Source of the DNA: Ophiura sarsii
Lineage: Eukaryota; Echinodermata; Ophiuroidea; Amphilepidida; Ophiuridae
Reading direction: 5' to 3'
Assembly: GCA_035610835.1 (NCBI GenBank)
Contig: CM069452.1
Span: 26,958,143-27,022,142 of the forward strand
Length of the DNA stretch: 64,000 nt
The notes beneath the pieces are model-generated. The model did no database searches and was not told the origin of the DNA. It worked only from the letters and a program-made list of their open reading frames with translations. A program made the translations under genes and the position numbers. Shown here one piece after another: positions 1-10,428 of the stretch (its first letter is position 1; every line of letters starts with the position of its first letter).

Positions 1-336
1 GTAAATTTGTTGTGAACATTGGAGGGGATGATTCGCTGATGCCGAAGGACCAATTGCGCTTGCATGCCCAGGGGATGTCTATTTGAAGTGGAATGTGACC
101 CCTCATAAGCTGAAAGATTTTATATTTTTGAAAATCCATTCATGCAATTTGGTGATTTTTGTAGTCAAAATTTAGATCAACTCCTTTTGCCCATTCAAAC
201 ACTAATCGCACCGACTTTGGGTCATATTTTGACCAAAATGTACTAATTGTCCAAGGATCTTAAATAATGACTATATAAATAAATAAACTTATTATTGTTT
301 TTATTAATTAAAAACTGATAAAGCCAAGTTTCAACA
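1..336. other. No feature recognised
   Basis: AT-rich sequence without a convincing frame, repeat or RNA gene that I can see. Confidence 0.5.
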
Positions 337-690
337 TTATTGTGAGTGGAAGAGTAGAACTAGAAGAACGAAAAAAAATAAAAGCATATCGTGCCGTGCG
401 TGGTCTGGGAATCGAACCGGGGTTCTGCGGTTAACAAGCGAAGGACAAGGTATCCACGCCACGGAAGTATTTGTGTTAAGAGATGTGTTATAATTGTATA
501 TAATTGTTTCGATCGGTTGCTTGTGTTTGTCATTAAAATTGTGCTTTTTGGTGCAATGTTTATATGTACCCCTCGCCCAAAATATGTTTGTTATGTCATG
601 ATAGTCCTTATTTTTGAAAAAGCGGTAAACAAACTTGGCCATAAAATGGCATCATTTTTTTCCGGATCGCAGGCCGACTCCACGTGATTC
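337..690 (-). mobile_element. Diverged tRNA-bearing repeat related to the 1,290-bp element interior
   Basis: Read on the minus strand, this stretch aligns by eye with the second half of the 1,290-bp element found at 27410-28699 and 35866-37155. Both have a run resembling ACCGTTCTTTTAAAAATAAG, an ACAAACATATTTTG-like stretch, and then a tRNA-like block starting GTGGCGTG. It is much more diverged than the other two copies, and I see no poly-G terminal repeats here. It may be an older family member, or the SINE from which the module came. The frames crossing it are not credible proteins. Confidence 0.5.
394..464 (-). pseudogene. tRNA-like sequence (SINE head or tRNA pseudogene)
   Basis: The minus strand has a perfect-looking Pol III B box (GGTTCGATTCC), an A-box-like TGGCGTGGATACC, and ends CCGTG/CACGG that can pair as an acceptor stem. 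The anticodon arm does not fold cleanly, although GTT is present where an Asn anticodon could lie. This is a tRNA-derived sequence, not a functional gene. Confidence 0.55.
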
Positions 691-1269
691 TTGATTTACA
701 CTCACCTATGACCTAGCGAGTGACGACACGTTTTTAATATTACGGAGGACCACTCACGTCAGAATTTTACAGTAAACTCTAGGTTAACACTTGGCATATG
801 CGCCAATTAATTTTGTAAGGGGACGATGCTGATTAATGTGGATATTTACCTCGCTAGTTGCTATTCTGGTGTTACTAGCCAGTTATGCTCTAAGAATTAC
901 ATCGTTAGTACGTTATGCTACAGTTAGAGCATAACTACTAGGGAGGTAGCTTACCTCCCTATTAAATTACCCGTCATTGGTGCACTCGGCCGAATATATG
1001 TTATAATTATTGGATTCAGCACACGTACACATTTCGGGAACAATTGTTTCCCGAAACGTGATGACCCCGTCGGATTGAAAAGATCAAATGTTGACGATAT
1101 TATAACGAAAATAACATGGAATTTGTAATCATTATCAAAAAGAGCGTAATTCAGTAATGTTACCCCCTGAAAAACATTTAATTTAAATTGTTGTGCTCTT
1201 ATTTTCGAAGATTATTGTAGAACCTTCAGTTTGGTACCAAAATTATGATTATAACTTATTAATCTCTGT
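691..1269. other. Gene-free stretch with three hairpins
   Basis: An inverted repeat AGTTATGCTCTAA / TTAGAGCATAACT pairs 881-893 with 924-936. A second hairpin, AGGGAGGTA-GCT-TACCTCCCT, follows at 940-960. A near-palindrome TTTCGGGAA...TTCCCGAAA lies at about 1037-1061. No coding signal is seen. Confidence 0.6.
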
Positions 1270-1870
1270 GTTTTCCACGACATTTTTTTTCTGAGGCATC
1301 CGGGTGTTCTGAGATTTGGAACGAAGAGCTACCCGACCGTTTCTCTCTACCGCAGTCAGTAGCGAGATCGTACACATATTATTCGAAAGGTGTTTGCAAT
1401 GCCATTTTTCTTCCAGGCTGTACCGGTATATCCCACAGCATAACGATTACGATTTTACCTCACACTACTTTCTAAAGTTGCTCATAACTCATAAGTCTGT
1501 GTTTTTAACGCTTCTTAAAACAGATAATTCCGTTGTTATACATGCTGCTTAAGGAACTTGTTTTGCAGGGGTTTGTCTGGGGCAGCCTGGTGTTTTGAGA
1601 TTTGTAACGAAGAGTTACCCGACCTTTTCTCCATACCGTAGTCAGTAGCGAGATCTTACACATATTGGAATACGGAAAATAACGAAAAGGTGGTTTTAAA
1701 CGTAATATTATACCAGGGCCTTGTAACCTAATGTTATATTGTGAAATGCTGCATAAGGACCTTGTATTGCAGGGGTTTGTCTGTGGCAGACTGGTGTTTT
1801 AAGATTTGATACGAAGAGTTACCCGACTTATTCTCTTTACCGCAGGGAGATCGTACAAAAATGTCACATA
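1270..1870 (+). repeat. About 286-bp tandem repeat, block 1
   Basis: Diverged tandem units share the landmark GAGATTTGGAACGAAGAG followed by TTACCCGACC and CAGTCAGTAGCGAGATC. The landmarks lie at 1311, 1597 and 1801; the last interval is shortened to about 204 bp. The same units recur at 4020-4830, so one array appears to have been split by about 2.1 kb of other sequence. Confidence 0.75.
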
Positions 1871-2060
1871 GGAATGAAAAGGTCATAGAATTGTTCTAGA
1901 TTTGACACTACATTTATTAATGATTGATTGGTTCACGCTTTTTGGTGAATATAACATACATGATAACAATACATAAACAATAAATACACACATCATAATA
2001 TTGTTTTGAGTCAATTTAACACTTCAAATTGGTTTGTGCACAACCACTTTACTGATTTGG

Positions 2061-2140
2061 TTCCTACGCTGGTTCAACAGTTCCTACGTTGATTAAACAG
2101 TTCCTACGTTGGTTCAACAGTTCCCACGCTTAGTTGACAG
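2061..2140 (+). repeat. 20-bp tandem repeat, 4 copies
   Basis: The unit resembles TTCCTACGTTGGTTCAACAG and starts at 2061, 2081, 2101 and 2121. The last unit is degenerate. Confidence 0.85.
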
Positions 2141-2147
2141 CTGACCT

Positions 2148-2320
2148 GTAGAATATGACCCGTAGAGTTGATCCGTAGATTATGACCCGTAGAGTTGATC
2201 CGTAGATTATGACCCGTAGAGTTGATCCGTAGATCCTCTGATTATGACTCGTAGATCCTCTGATTATGACCCGTAGACTGACCCGTAGATCATCTGCTCG
2301 TAGACTGTATATGGTAGTTG
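2148..2320 (+). repeat. 27-bp minisatellite (GACCCGTAG-rich)
   Basis: The unit contains ATTATGACCCGTAGAGTTG and then ATCCGTAG. The landmark GAGTTG recurs at 2165, 2192 and 2219, a 27-bp period, and then decays into shorter CCGTAGATC units towards 2320. Confidence 0.85.
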
Positions 2321-3103
2321 TAATAACTGAGCTCCCGACGAGACGACTTGTCTGGTCCTCAAGTAGGCCGTACCATAGTCTGGTATTTGCACCCGACACC
2401 CATGTTCGGCTGTATAATAAACAAAATTATATCCCAAATAGAAGAGTAAAAGTAAACTTGACCATGACTCTTTTATATACACACGATATAGTAATTGTTT
2501 TGTTTGTGGAAATGATTCTGGATACAAACTAGAATTCTGAAGTAAATTAATATTGTTGATTAATTTAACCACCAATATCATACAATAATATTGTATAATA
2601 TTTAACACCGTCAAATTATACGCTCGTAACCACATAATTATATCACACACTAATATTGTATAATATTTGACACCGTCAATACGCTCGTGACGTTTCTATA
2701 ACGCTGATCAAAATGTTATATCTTATCACACAAGAAACATCGTATAACCTGTATTTTGACCAAGTCTAATAAGTGACTCATGAAAATACATCACAATTAC
2801 ACAATAGACTGGGCACCAGTCTTACGTTCAATACACAATGTGTGATGTTATTTCATTAACCACTCACATTTATATAAACACTAAATTTCACCCATGAGGA
2901 TTATAAATGGTGACTGCATTGATTATCACTCAATAATCAATACCATGTAAAACCACATTGCTTGATTGATACACACATGATTCAGATTCATATTCAACTG
3001 TATGCTCGTGCAAGTTATAGGATTGATACACAGGTTTTAAACTATACAATAAATAGAACTTACGATTTATTGTGCAATTCACCGGCTAGCTCTGGAGAGT
3101 TAT
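2321..3103. other. AT-rich gene-free stretch with a 66-bp direct repeat
   Basis: A two-copy direct repeat with a 66-bp period begins at about 2586 and 2652 (AATATTGTATAATATTT followed by ACACCGTCAA and ACGCTCGT). The core AATATTGTATAATATT is itself nearly palindromic. Overlapping frames here are not credible genes. Confidence 0.6.
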
Positions 3104-3557
3104 CGTCAGCCTGCTTCGATAATTGCCTAACTCATTTTTTCTCGTTCTTAGAAAACAACAAAAGTATGAAACCTGTTACCTGTGTACCTGTTACTCATTT
3201 AGCATTATTGATGGATGGCTATTCTTTATGTGGAATGTGTCTTGTATTGTTGATGCCTCAATTGGCGTGCATGGATGCACTAATCCAAGTCATATAGAAA
3301 CAGATGAACACAGCCATACAATAATTTGATTAATTCCATGGATTGGTCAATGCAAATTCAGTAATGCAAAATGAGTAACATGTTGGAGTGGTCTGGTGGC
3401 CCTTTTGCAACAAAGCTCTTCATTTTATCAACACTTTTGATTGGTCAATGACTTAGGTATTATAACAGCATGTGCATAATGTAATGAAATCATGATTTAT
3501 GCAAAAAACTCAATTTGGCTGAAAAGTGAGTTAGGCAATTATCGAAGCAGGCTGACG
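3104..3557. mobile_element. 454-bp MITE with 33-bp terminal inverted repeats and TTAT target duplication
   Basis: The left end CGTCAGCCTGCTTCGATAAT continues TGCCTAACTCA. The right end is its reverse complement, TGAGTTAGGCA followed by ATTATCGAAGCAGGCTGACG. Both flanks read TTAT (3100-3103 and 3558-3561), fitting a 4-bp target duplication. No transposase is encoded. The superfamily is uncertain. Confidence 0.85.
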
Positions 3558-3561
3558 TTAT

Positions 3562-4019
3562 GTAACACCAAGTATACACATTGGCCACCGTCACAAAAGC
3601 ATAGTCTTGCTGTGTGCATAAAACACGTCACCAATTGCAAACCACCGTTTTGTAGCCTATTGAAGAAACACTGCTATAACCATGTACAGTTGCATTTTGC
3701 ATTAGCAGCTACCTGTAGGCGATCTCTTACAATTTGGTTAAGCTAAGATACTATTCTCCATGTAGATTAATAATTAAATTAAAGATCACAACGCGATCTG
3801 TACATACGTCCGTTCTCCACAACGTTCGTTAGCTAGTCAACCTAGTAATGCGATAGAGAACGCTGGAATCACTATTCCCACAATACATTCAACCATGCAT
3901 ACATAAACCACTTACATACTCACACACCATATAGACAAAGAATTGAATGATCACTGCGTTCCCGCGATACAAAACTTCCTCATAAAAGGGAAAGGGAGGG
4001 AATACATATAATATATTAT
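3562..4019. other. No feature recognised
   Basis: AT-rich sequence with no repeat landmark or coding signal that I can support. Frames on both strands are short and interrupted. Confidence 0.5.
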
Positions 4020-4830
4020 ACTATCCTGACACATATAGGCTATCTAAATACGGACAATGACGAAAAGGTGGTTTTCAATGGCATTTAATACCAGACTGTA
4101 CCAGTATATCAAACAGCATAACGATTACGATTAAAACCCTTTCACTACCTGTTAAAGTTGCTCATAGCTTATTGATCTGTGTTTTTTCACGCTGCTTAGG
4201 ACATTTGCAGGGTTTTTTCTGAGGCAGCCTGGTGTTTTTAGATTTGATACGAAGCGTTACCCGAACTTTTCTCTCTGCAGTCAGTAGCGAGGTCTTACAC
4301 ATATTTGAATAAGGAAAACGACAAAAAAGTGGATTTCATAGCCATTTTATATCAGGTATAGGCCTACCTATTATTCACAACAGCATAACGGTCATGATTT
4401 AAACCCTTTCAAGTACATGTACCTCACGCTACTTTCTAACTTTGCTCATAATGTATTAACCTCTGTGTTTTTCACGCTGCCTAATGACCCTGCATGGTGT
4501 TCTTCTGAGGCAGCATGGTGTTTTGAGATTTGGAACGAAGAGTTACCCGACCTTTTCTCTTTACCGTAGTCAGTAGTGAGATCTTACACATATTGGAATA
4601 CGGACAATGACAGAAAGTTGGTTTTCAACACCATTTTATGCCAGGCTGTACCAGTATATCCCAACAGCATAACGATTGAGATTAAAAACCGTTTCAAGTA
4701 CCTCACAACACTTTCTAAAATGGCTCGTAACTTATGGATCTGTGTTTTTCACGCCTGCAGAGGTGTGCAGGTCTGACGAGATGGAACACTATTTGAATAC
4801 GGACAATGACGAAAAGGTAGTGATAGCCAT
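4020..4830 (+). repeat. About 286-bp tandem repeat, block 2
   Basis: Same unit as 1270-1870: the GATTTGATACGAAG / GATTTGGAACGAAG landmark lies at 4239 and 4525 (286 bp apart). Each unit carries CAGTCAGTAG and a GACAATGACGAAAAGGTGG-like stretch. The last unit is partial. Short frames here shadow the repeat. Confidence 0.75.
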
Positions 4831-6325
4831 TTTAAACCAATTCCAACCATGGACCGCACTGAAATTCGAAATGTAATAACTGTTTTGATATAATTGTGTA
4901 TTTTGTCAAAACAAATCTACACCCGAGGTTCTTTCCTGTCAAACACTGATTTCCCAAAATACCAACTGCCTCACCACTGATGAAAACCAGTAGCGAAAGG
5001 TGTGTTTCACTTCGATTGGTGTTTAAAGGAACAACATTTTTCAAAATACGAATAATAAATTAAAAATCGGTTTCATGATTTGTGTTGTTTTTCTGCCCGT
5101 TTCCCCCTGTCCCCATTTTTCTCTATTCAACGCTGGTCATGGCAAGCCGAAAGAACGTATGAATAGATCAATTGACACAAGCCATAATTAAAACGGATTG
5201 TAAATTATTGACAGACCTCAGGAACACCCTCGACCTCTGGCTATATCCGTTGAGGCTCCATGCCTTCACACTTATTGCTGCTATTGCCTATACGTGAACT
5301 TGAAAGTTTAATATACAAAGTCATAATGTCTGCCCCGATAATAGTGGCATCGGAAATCCAAAGATCGACACAACACAACTTTGATGAATAATTCATCAAT
5401 CATCGACCAGTGGGTGACAGGGTGACTAACAGAAATTGCAACCTTCTCTTGAAAAAAAAAGGTTTCAACTGTAACGAAATTGATAGTTTCTTATTTTGCT
5501 ACGGTTTGGAGAAAATCTAATTTGAAGATATACATGATTATGTTACACTCATAAGACACTATCCATCCAACGTTAAGTAATTTGACTAAATAAGAAAATA
5601 CTAATTAAGCCTATCGAGGAAAAGTCATTATTAACAAATCTAAATATTTTCAACAACAGATTTCTGCGCCCAATAAAACCCAATACGCTCATAATTGTTG
5701 GAGTAGTCGACAAGTATACTTTTATATAGCTCGTAAATAAATTAGAGAGCCTTCGCATCACCTTCTATCATCCCATTCTCATGCTCATCTAAATTTCTTT
5801 TTCCTCACCTTTTATGTGTTTAATAATTGAAGTCGTCCATTCATGCAAATAACTTCCCAGTGGCAGCAACTGCTCTCTATTTCCATTCCCTGTGAACATA
5901 GCACTCATTTTTCTCAGTCACACTTCACAGGATTGTATCATGTCCTGTGATGAACCTCATGCAGGAATAAGGTTGTCCCTTGATACAGGTATGCAGATGC
6001 TTTATCTCGTTAGTTACTTATTTATAAATAAGTGCTAACTGTTGGCCGCTGACATTTTAAACTATACATAAGAGCTTGTAAGGTGTGAAACTATACTTGA
6101 CCTATCTAGCCCTTTGACCGGTATAAAAAAGTGTGTTGAATGTTTATAATACAGAGCCCCCTCGATCATTTCTTGTGTTCATGTTTTCTTTATATAACAG
6201 ATTTTGAGAAGAGATTAATATTAAACAAGTCTTCAACACTCACATTTTTAACCGACATTTTCAGACTAACTATAGTCCGTCTTCAGCGGATGGAATGGCA
6301 ACACTGAAAACCAAATTCGAGTCAA
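4831..6325. other. Mostly unique gene-free stretch with one weak exon candidate
   Basis: I see no repeat landmark. At 5940 an ATG opens a 16-codon frame ending in ACAG|GTATGC, which could be a first coding exon with a splice donor, but nothing else supports it. The rest is AT-rich noncoding sequence. Confidence 0.35.
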
Positions 6326-7310
6326 TTGACTCATTCAACCGGGTCTGGTGACATTGACTAACTCAAATGGGTCACCTGGACTCATCATACTGAGCCAAGC
6401 AACAATGACAACCATAATATGTGACTCATCTAGATTAGTCGATCTGTATCAAATGACTCATTCAGCAAAGTCAATCGGATATTGACCAGAATAAGTGAGT
6501 CACATGGACTTATCAATATGAGTCAAGCAACAATGACACCCGGATGTGACTCTATCTAGATTAGTCAACCTGTATCACATGACTCATCTTGGTTAGTCAA
6601 AGGGATATTGACTAGACTAAGTGAGTCACGTGGACTCATCAATATGAGTCGAGCAACAATGATAACCAGATGTGACTCATCTAGATTAGTCAATCTGTAT
6701 CAAATGACTCATTCAACATAGTCAATCGGATATTGACTATACTAAGTGAGTCACAAGGACTCATCAATGTGAGTCAAGCAACAATGACAACCAGATGGGA
6801 CACATATAGATTAGTCAATCTATATCAAATGACTCATTCAGCATAGTCAATCGGATATTGACTAGACTAAGTGAGTCACATGGACTTATCGTTATGAATC
6901 AAGCAACAATCACAACCAGATGTGACTCATCTTGATTCTTCAAGGGATATTGACAAGAATAAGTGAGTCAAAATGAGTCCCATGGACTTATCAATATGAG
7001 CCAAGCAACAATCACAACCAGATGTGACTCCTCTTGATTAGTCAATCTCTATCAAATGACTCATTCAGCATAGTCAATCGGATATTGACTAGACTAAGTG
7101 AGTCACATGGACTTATCAATGTGAATCAAGAAAAAATGACAACCAGGTGTGACTCATCTAGAATAGTCAATCTTTATCTCATGACTCATCTTGGTTAGTC
7201 AAAGGTATATTGACTAGACTAAGTGAGTCAAAGTGAGTCATATGGACTCATCAATATGAGTCAAGCAGGAATGACAACCATATGTGACTAATCTAGATTA
7301 CTAAATAACA
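6326..7310 (+). repeat. About 125-bp satellite-like array rich in TGACTCA/TGAGTCA
   Basis: Unit starts marked by AAGTGAGTCA lie at 6495, 6621, 6746, 6871, 6963, 7098 and 7223. Most spacings are 125-126 bp; one unit is shortened and one lengthened. Every unit carries several TGACTCA, TGAGTCA or TTAGTCA heptamers, including GTGACTCATCTAGATTAGTC and AAATGACTCATTCAGCATAG. These match the AP-1/bZIP binding consensus, but their regular spacing could simply reflect the palindromic nature of the satellite. No frame is conserved between units. Confidence 0.9.
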
Positions 7311-7479
7311 CCATGGAAAGTATATTTATTTAGTATAGTATATAGGCATATTTCTTACTAAAAGAATGTTCAAGACGTCACTACTTGATGGCAGTGATTG
7401 TTCACAAATTCATTACTTCATGAATAACATATGAGTTGCTGGACTCTTTTTAATTAGTCACGCTGATCCATGACCTAGT

Positions 7480-7805
7480 TGAATGAGTCAGTAAAACGAT
7501 ATATTGACTCACTTAACTGGGTCATTTTAAATTGACTCATTGAACTGGGTCAGTTTAGACATAGCGTGACTCGCCCATGTGAGTCAATGCTGGACTCATC
7601 TTCATCAGTCATCCTGACTCTATGTCTAAAATGAACCAGTTAAGTGAGTCAGTAAAACTTTATATTGACTTACTTAACTGGGTTTTTTTAGACTGACTCA
7701 TTGAACTGTGTCAATTCAGACATAGCGTGACTCACCCATGTGAGTCAAGGCTGGACTCACCTTCATCAGTCGACTCTATGTCTAAAATGACCCAGTTAAG
7801 TGATA
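7480..7805. repeat. 161-bp tandem repeat with internal inverted repeats, TGACTCA-rich
   Basis: AGTCAGTAAAAC recurs at 7486 and 7647 (period 161 bp). Within each unit the sequence TGACTCACTTAACTGGGTCA is later found inverted as GACCCAGTTAAGTGA, and TTTAGACATAGCGTGACTC is inverted as GACTCTATGTCTAAAAT. Each unit could therefore fold into a long hairpin. It uses the same heptamer vocabulary as the 125-bp array just upstream, from which it is separated by about 170 bp. Confidence 0.85.
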
Positions 7806-7840
7806 CATTATTTTATATTATATATAATATAATAAAATAT

Positions 7841-8093
7841 AAAGCAGTTTACCAACCTAAGGTGTTAAAAAAACCTGTCGTTTATACACTTACCTCTGGT
7901 TTAACTTGCCGTTTATCAGCAAGAACAGTTGTCTCAGTGGTTATAGCGCCTGGCTAGTGTCGGTAGACCGGGGTTCAATTCCCATCCGGTGAATGTCCTT
8001 GCTTATTTTTTGTTGGGACATTCTCCGATGGTTGGTAATATTTGTTGTTATATTGTCTATAGTAAAACACTTTAGGTTGGTAAAAACTGCTTT
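7841..8093. mobile_element. 253-bp TIR element carrying a tRNA-like sequence
   Basis: The left end AAAGCAGTTTACCAACCTAA is answered by TTAGGTTGGTAAAAACTGC plus TTT at the right. Both flanks read ATAT (7837-7840 and 8094-8097), a possible target duplication, although AT-rich flanks make this weak. The interior holds a tRNA-like sequence and shares about 200 bp with 10201-10428. The right end sits 15 bp from a mariner terminus. Confidence 0.75.
7925..7990 (+). pseudogene. Decayed tRNA-like sequence
   Basis: Recognisable D-arm (GTCTCAGTGGTTATAGCGCC) and B box (GGGTTCAATTCCC). Its better preserved sibling is at 10266-10331. The acceptor stem no longer pairs fully. Confidence 0.65.
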
Positions 8094-8356
8094 ATATTAT
8101 GTTATATACAGCGTGTATCAAAAAGAATGCAACACTTTTTGTCGAGAGCTGTACGGTCACAAAAAAAGACAAATCACTCTAAAACTTATGTATTCTGTTA
8201 GGTCTACTTATTGGCTATCACATAGTTAAATTACAACGATATCGATTATTTATTCGCTGAGATATGAAAGGTATAAAGTAGAGAAGTGCAAAACACGTTT
8301 TACATCGTTCGTTCTGAAAACTTGGATTTTCCTGTCCGATTAGTGTTATGGGTTAA

Positions 8357-8721
8357 AGGTATATTATGTGATCTTTCCAGGGAACGCCCTCAACATCGGA
8401 AAAAAAAATTGAAAGCAGATTTTCTTGCAGATTTACATTTCTGATCATAAATCGTACATACATTCCAAGTTACAGGGCGATACGATTCTTAATTACTTAA
8501 TTTAGAGTGAAAATAAACTGTCGGATATCCGACAACTTATTTTATTCTAGTCTAAATTCACTCTAAAACCATGATTTTGAGGTAATTGGAATCGTATCGC
8601 TCTGTAACTTGGAATGTATGTACGATTTATGATCAGAAATGTAAATCTGCAAGAAAATCTACTTTCTAAAAAAATATCATGAATAGAGGGCGCTCTCTGG
8701 AAAAGATCACATAATATGCCT
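8357..8721. mobile_element. 365-bp palindromic MITE with TTAA target duplication
   Basis: TTAA|AGGTATATTATGTGATC at the left mirrors GATCACATAATATGCCT|TTAA at the right. The whole element is close to one long inverted repeat: sequences around TCTGATCATAAATCGTAC and TCCAAGTTACAG recur inverted. It is inserted inside the mariner-type element. A second copy lies at 51674-52017. TTAA targets are used by piggyBac and Kolobok elements; the ends do not decide between them. Confidence 0.9.
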
Positions 8722-8956
8722 TTAACTGTTTAATAATTATGTAACTGTAATGTCTGGAATGGTTTATCTTAATTTCCTTTGTTTGAGTAAGGTGGTACAT
8801 AAAACCATTGAATCGTGTAATCTGATAATCATTCGAGCATTTGAATACGTCAATCACCCTTTTTAAGTTCTGAAGCTCCGATTGCTATGATCGCCACATA
8901 ATCAGGGGTGTGCCACTCAGCTTGCCGACGGATCGAAAGCCACTTTTAAATTAAAA

Positions 8957-9257
8957 TTTGGTCGGCCTAGAATTGGTGGCGCTATACCGATAAGGCGTGA
9001 TTGTAGCAGACGACGCGACGCTGGCCACGCGTCTCTCAGACGACCCAATATGACAAAGGGGGTGCACCATTTTGAATTATTTTTAACAGTCATCGCCCGG
9101 TAACGATGAAAATTCTTCTAATTATGATGAATTTGTCAAAATGATAAGATTAACATTCGCGATTACGTATTACTCACTACGAATTCAAAATTTGGGTTTC
9201 GCGTGGCCACCGTCGTTTGTTTAAATCTACAGCGCCCCCAAACCTATGCCGACCAAA
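8957..9257. mobile_element. About 300-bp MITE with imperfect TTTGGTCGGC ends
   Basis: TTTGGTCGGCCTAGAATTGG at the left is answered by CCAAACCTATGCCGACCAAA at the right. Both ends then read GGCGCT / AGCGCC. Flanks are AT-rich and give no clear target duplication. No frame. Confidence 0.7.
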
Positions 9258-10200
9258 AACGTTAAACCTGGTTAAACATTGTTTAACGCGTTAAACGCCG
9301 GTCACGGACGCATTCCGGACGATTACCATAATTTATTCAAATATATGCAAGATTTTTTGCAAGATGCAAGATTTTTTTTCGCTACGTACGTTAGTATAGG
9401 ACTTTCCTATCCCAAAATTAATAGTATCCCTGACATAATGTCTATGGTACGTTCTTTCATAATCGATGCATCTTAAAACAAGGACAGCATTTTGAGGGTC
9501 GAGCAGCACCATAATGTCCCATTCCCATTCACAACAGACTAACAATGACTGATTCATACAAGACAATTACTACCTTCACTGTACTATTCCATTTGTTTAT
9601 CTTTTGAATAATGTGCCATACTGTTTTATTTATGACATTAACGAGAGAAAAAGAGAGAGGATTTGCAAACAGACTTTGTAATCTAGATTTTCAAATTGTG
9701 TCATTAACTATTAACTAATTTACTGCCAGATTTAATTAATATTGATATGATACTGTAATAACCAGACATTTGATTCCTTTAACATGTAATCTTCTTCTCA
9801 GAATGATGAGTTTGATTCCAATTATTTAAGTACAATGAGTTATTAAAGTGTCTTGCTAATATTCACCTGACAAGAAAATCAGGCATACAGGATAAACGAT
9901 GTAAAACCTGTTTTGCACTTGTCTACGTGTATCGTTGATATCTCAGCGAATCAATACTCGATATCGCTGTAATTTGACTATGTGATGTGCCAATAAGTAC
10001 ACCTAACAGAATATATAAATTTCAAAGTGATATGTGATTTGCCGTAATCGGAGAGCTCGCGACAAAAGGGTTGCGTTTTTTTTTGATACACCCTGTATAA
10101 TATAAAAAAATATATAATTTGATGTATGCAGTTTCTTCTTGTATCACTTTATGTGACCCCTACTGTGTTCGGCCACTTGTCTTATGTCCATGTACTATGT

Positions 10201-10428
10201 GCTGACTGTAAAACCCCGTCGCTTATAAACTTACCTCAGGTTTAACTTTCCGTTTAACAGCAAGAACCGGTGGCTCAGTGGTTATAGCACCCGGCAAGTG
10301 TCGGGAGACCGGGGTTCAATTCCCACCCGGTGAATGTCCTTGCCTTTTTTTTTGTGGGACATTCTCCGGTGGTTGTTAATATTTATTGTTATATTGTCTG
10401 TTGTAAAACACCTTAGGTTGGTAAAGGA
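10201..10428 (+). mobile_element. Second copy of the tRNA-bearing repeat
   Basis: Aligns with 7873-8080: same AACTTACCTC...TTTAAC lead, tRNA-like block, GGGACATTCTCCG stretch and TTAGGTTGGTAAA end. It lacks the left inverted repeat of the 7841 copy, so either that end was deleted or the tRNA-derived unit is a SINE captured by a TIR element. Confidence 0.7.
10266..10331 (+). pseudogene. tRNA-like sequence with pairing acceptor ends
   Basis: ACCGGTG at the 5' side can pair with CACCCGGT at the 3' side with one bulge. D-arm GGCTCAGTGGTTATAGCAC and B box GGGTTCAATTCCC are intact. The anticodon arm gives only a 4-bp stem with an over-long loop, so I do not assign an amino acid. Confidence 0.65.

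Larger units (their letters stand above)
8109..10095. mobile_element. Mariner-type element split by nested insertions
   Basis: The left terminus TA|CAGCGTGTATCAAAAAG and right terminus TTGATACACCCTG|TA are inverted and flanked by TA. About 230 bp inside the left end and about 620 bp inside the right end (9470-10095) align with the element at 33841-34774. The middle is replaced by unrelated sequence, including MITEs at 8357-8721 and 8957-9257. TA target and CAGGGTGT-type ends are typical of mariner-like elements. No transposase frame survives here. Confidence 0.8.

Noticed and set aside
2130..2650. Overlapping frames of 89-128 codons
   Set aside because: They translate the 27-bp minisatellite and AT-rich flanks. 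The repeat period being a multiple of three explains their length.
6326..7310. CRISPR-like regular repeats
   Set aside because: Units are fully repetitive, with no unique spacers between short identical repeats, and the DNA is eukaryotic. The same applies to the 145-bp and 26-bp arrays.
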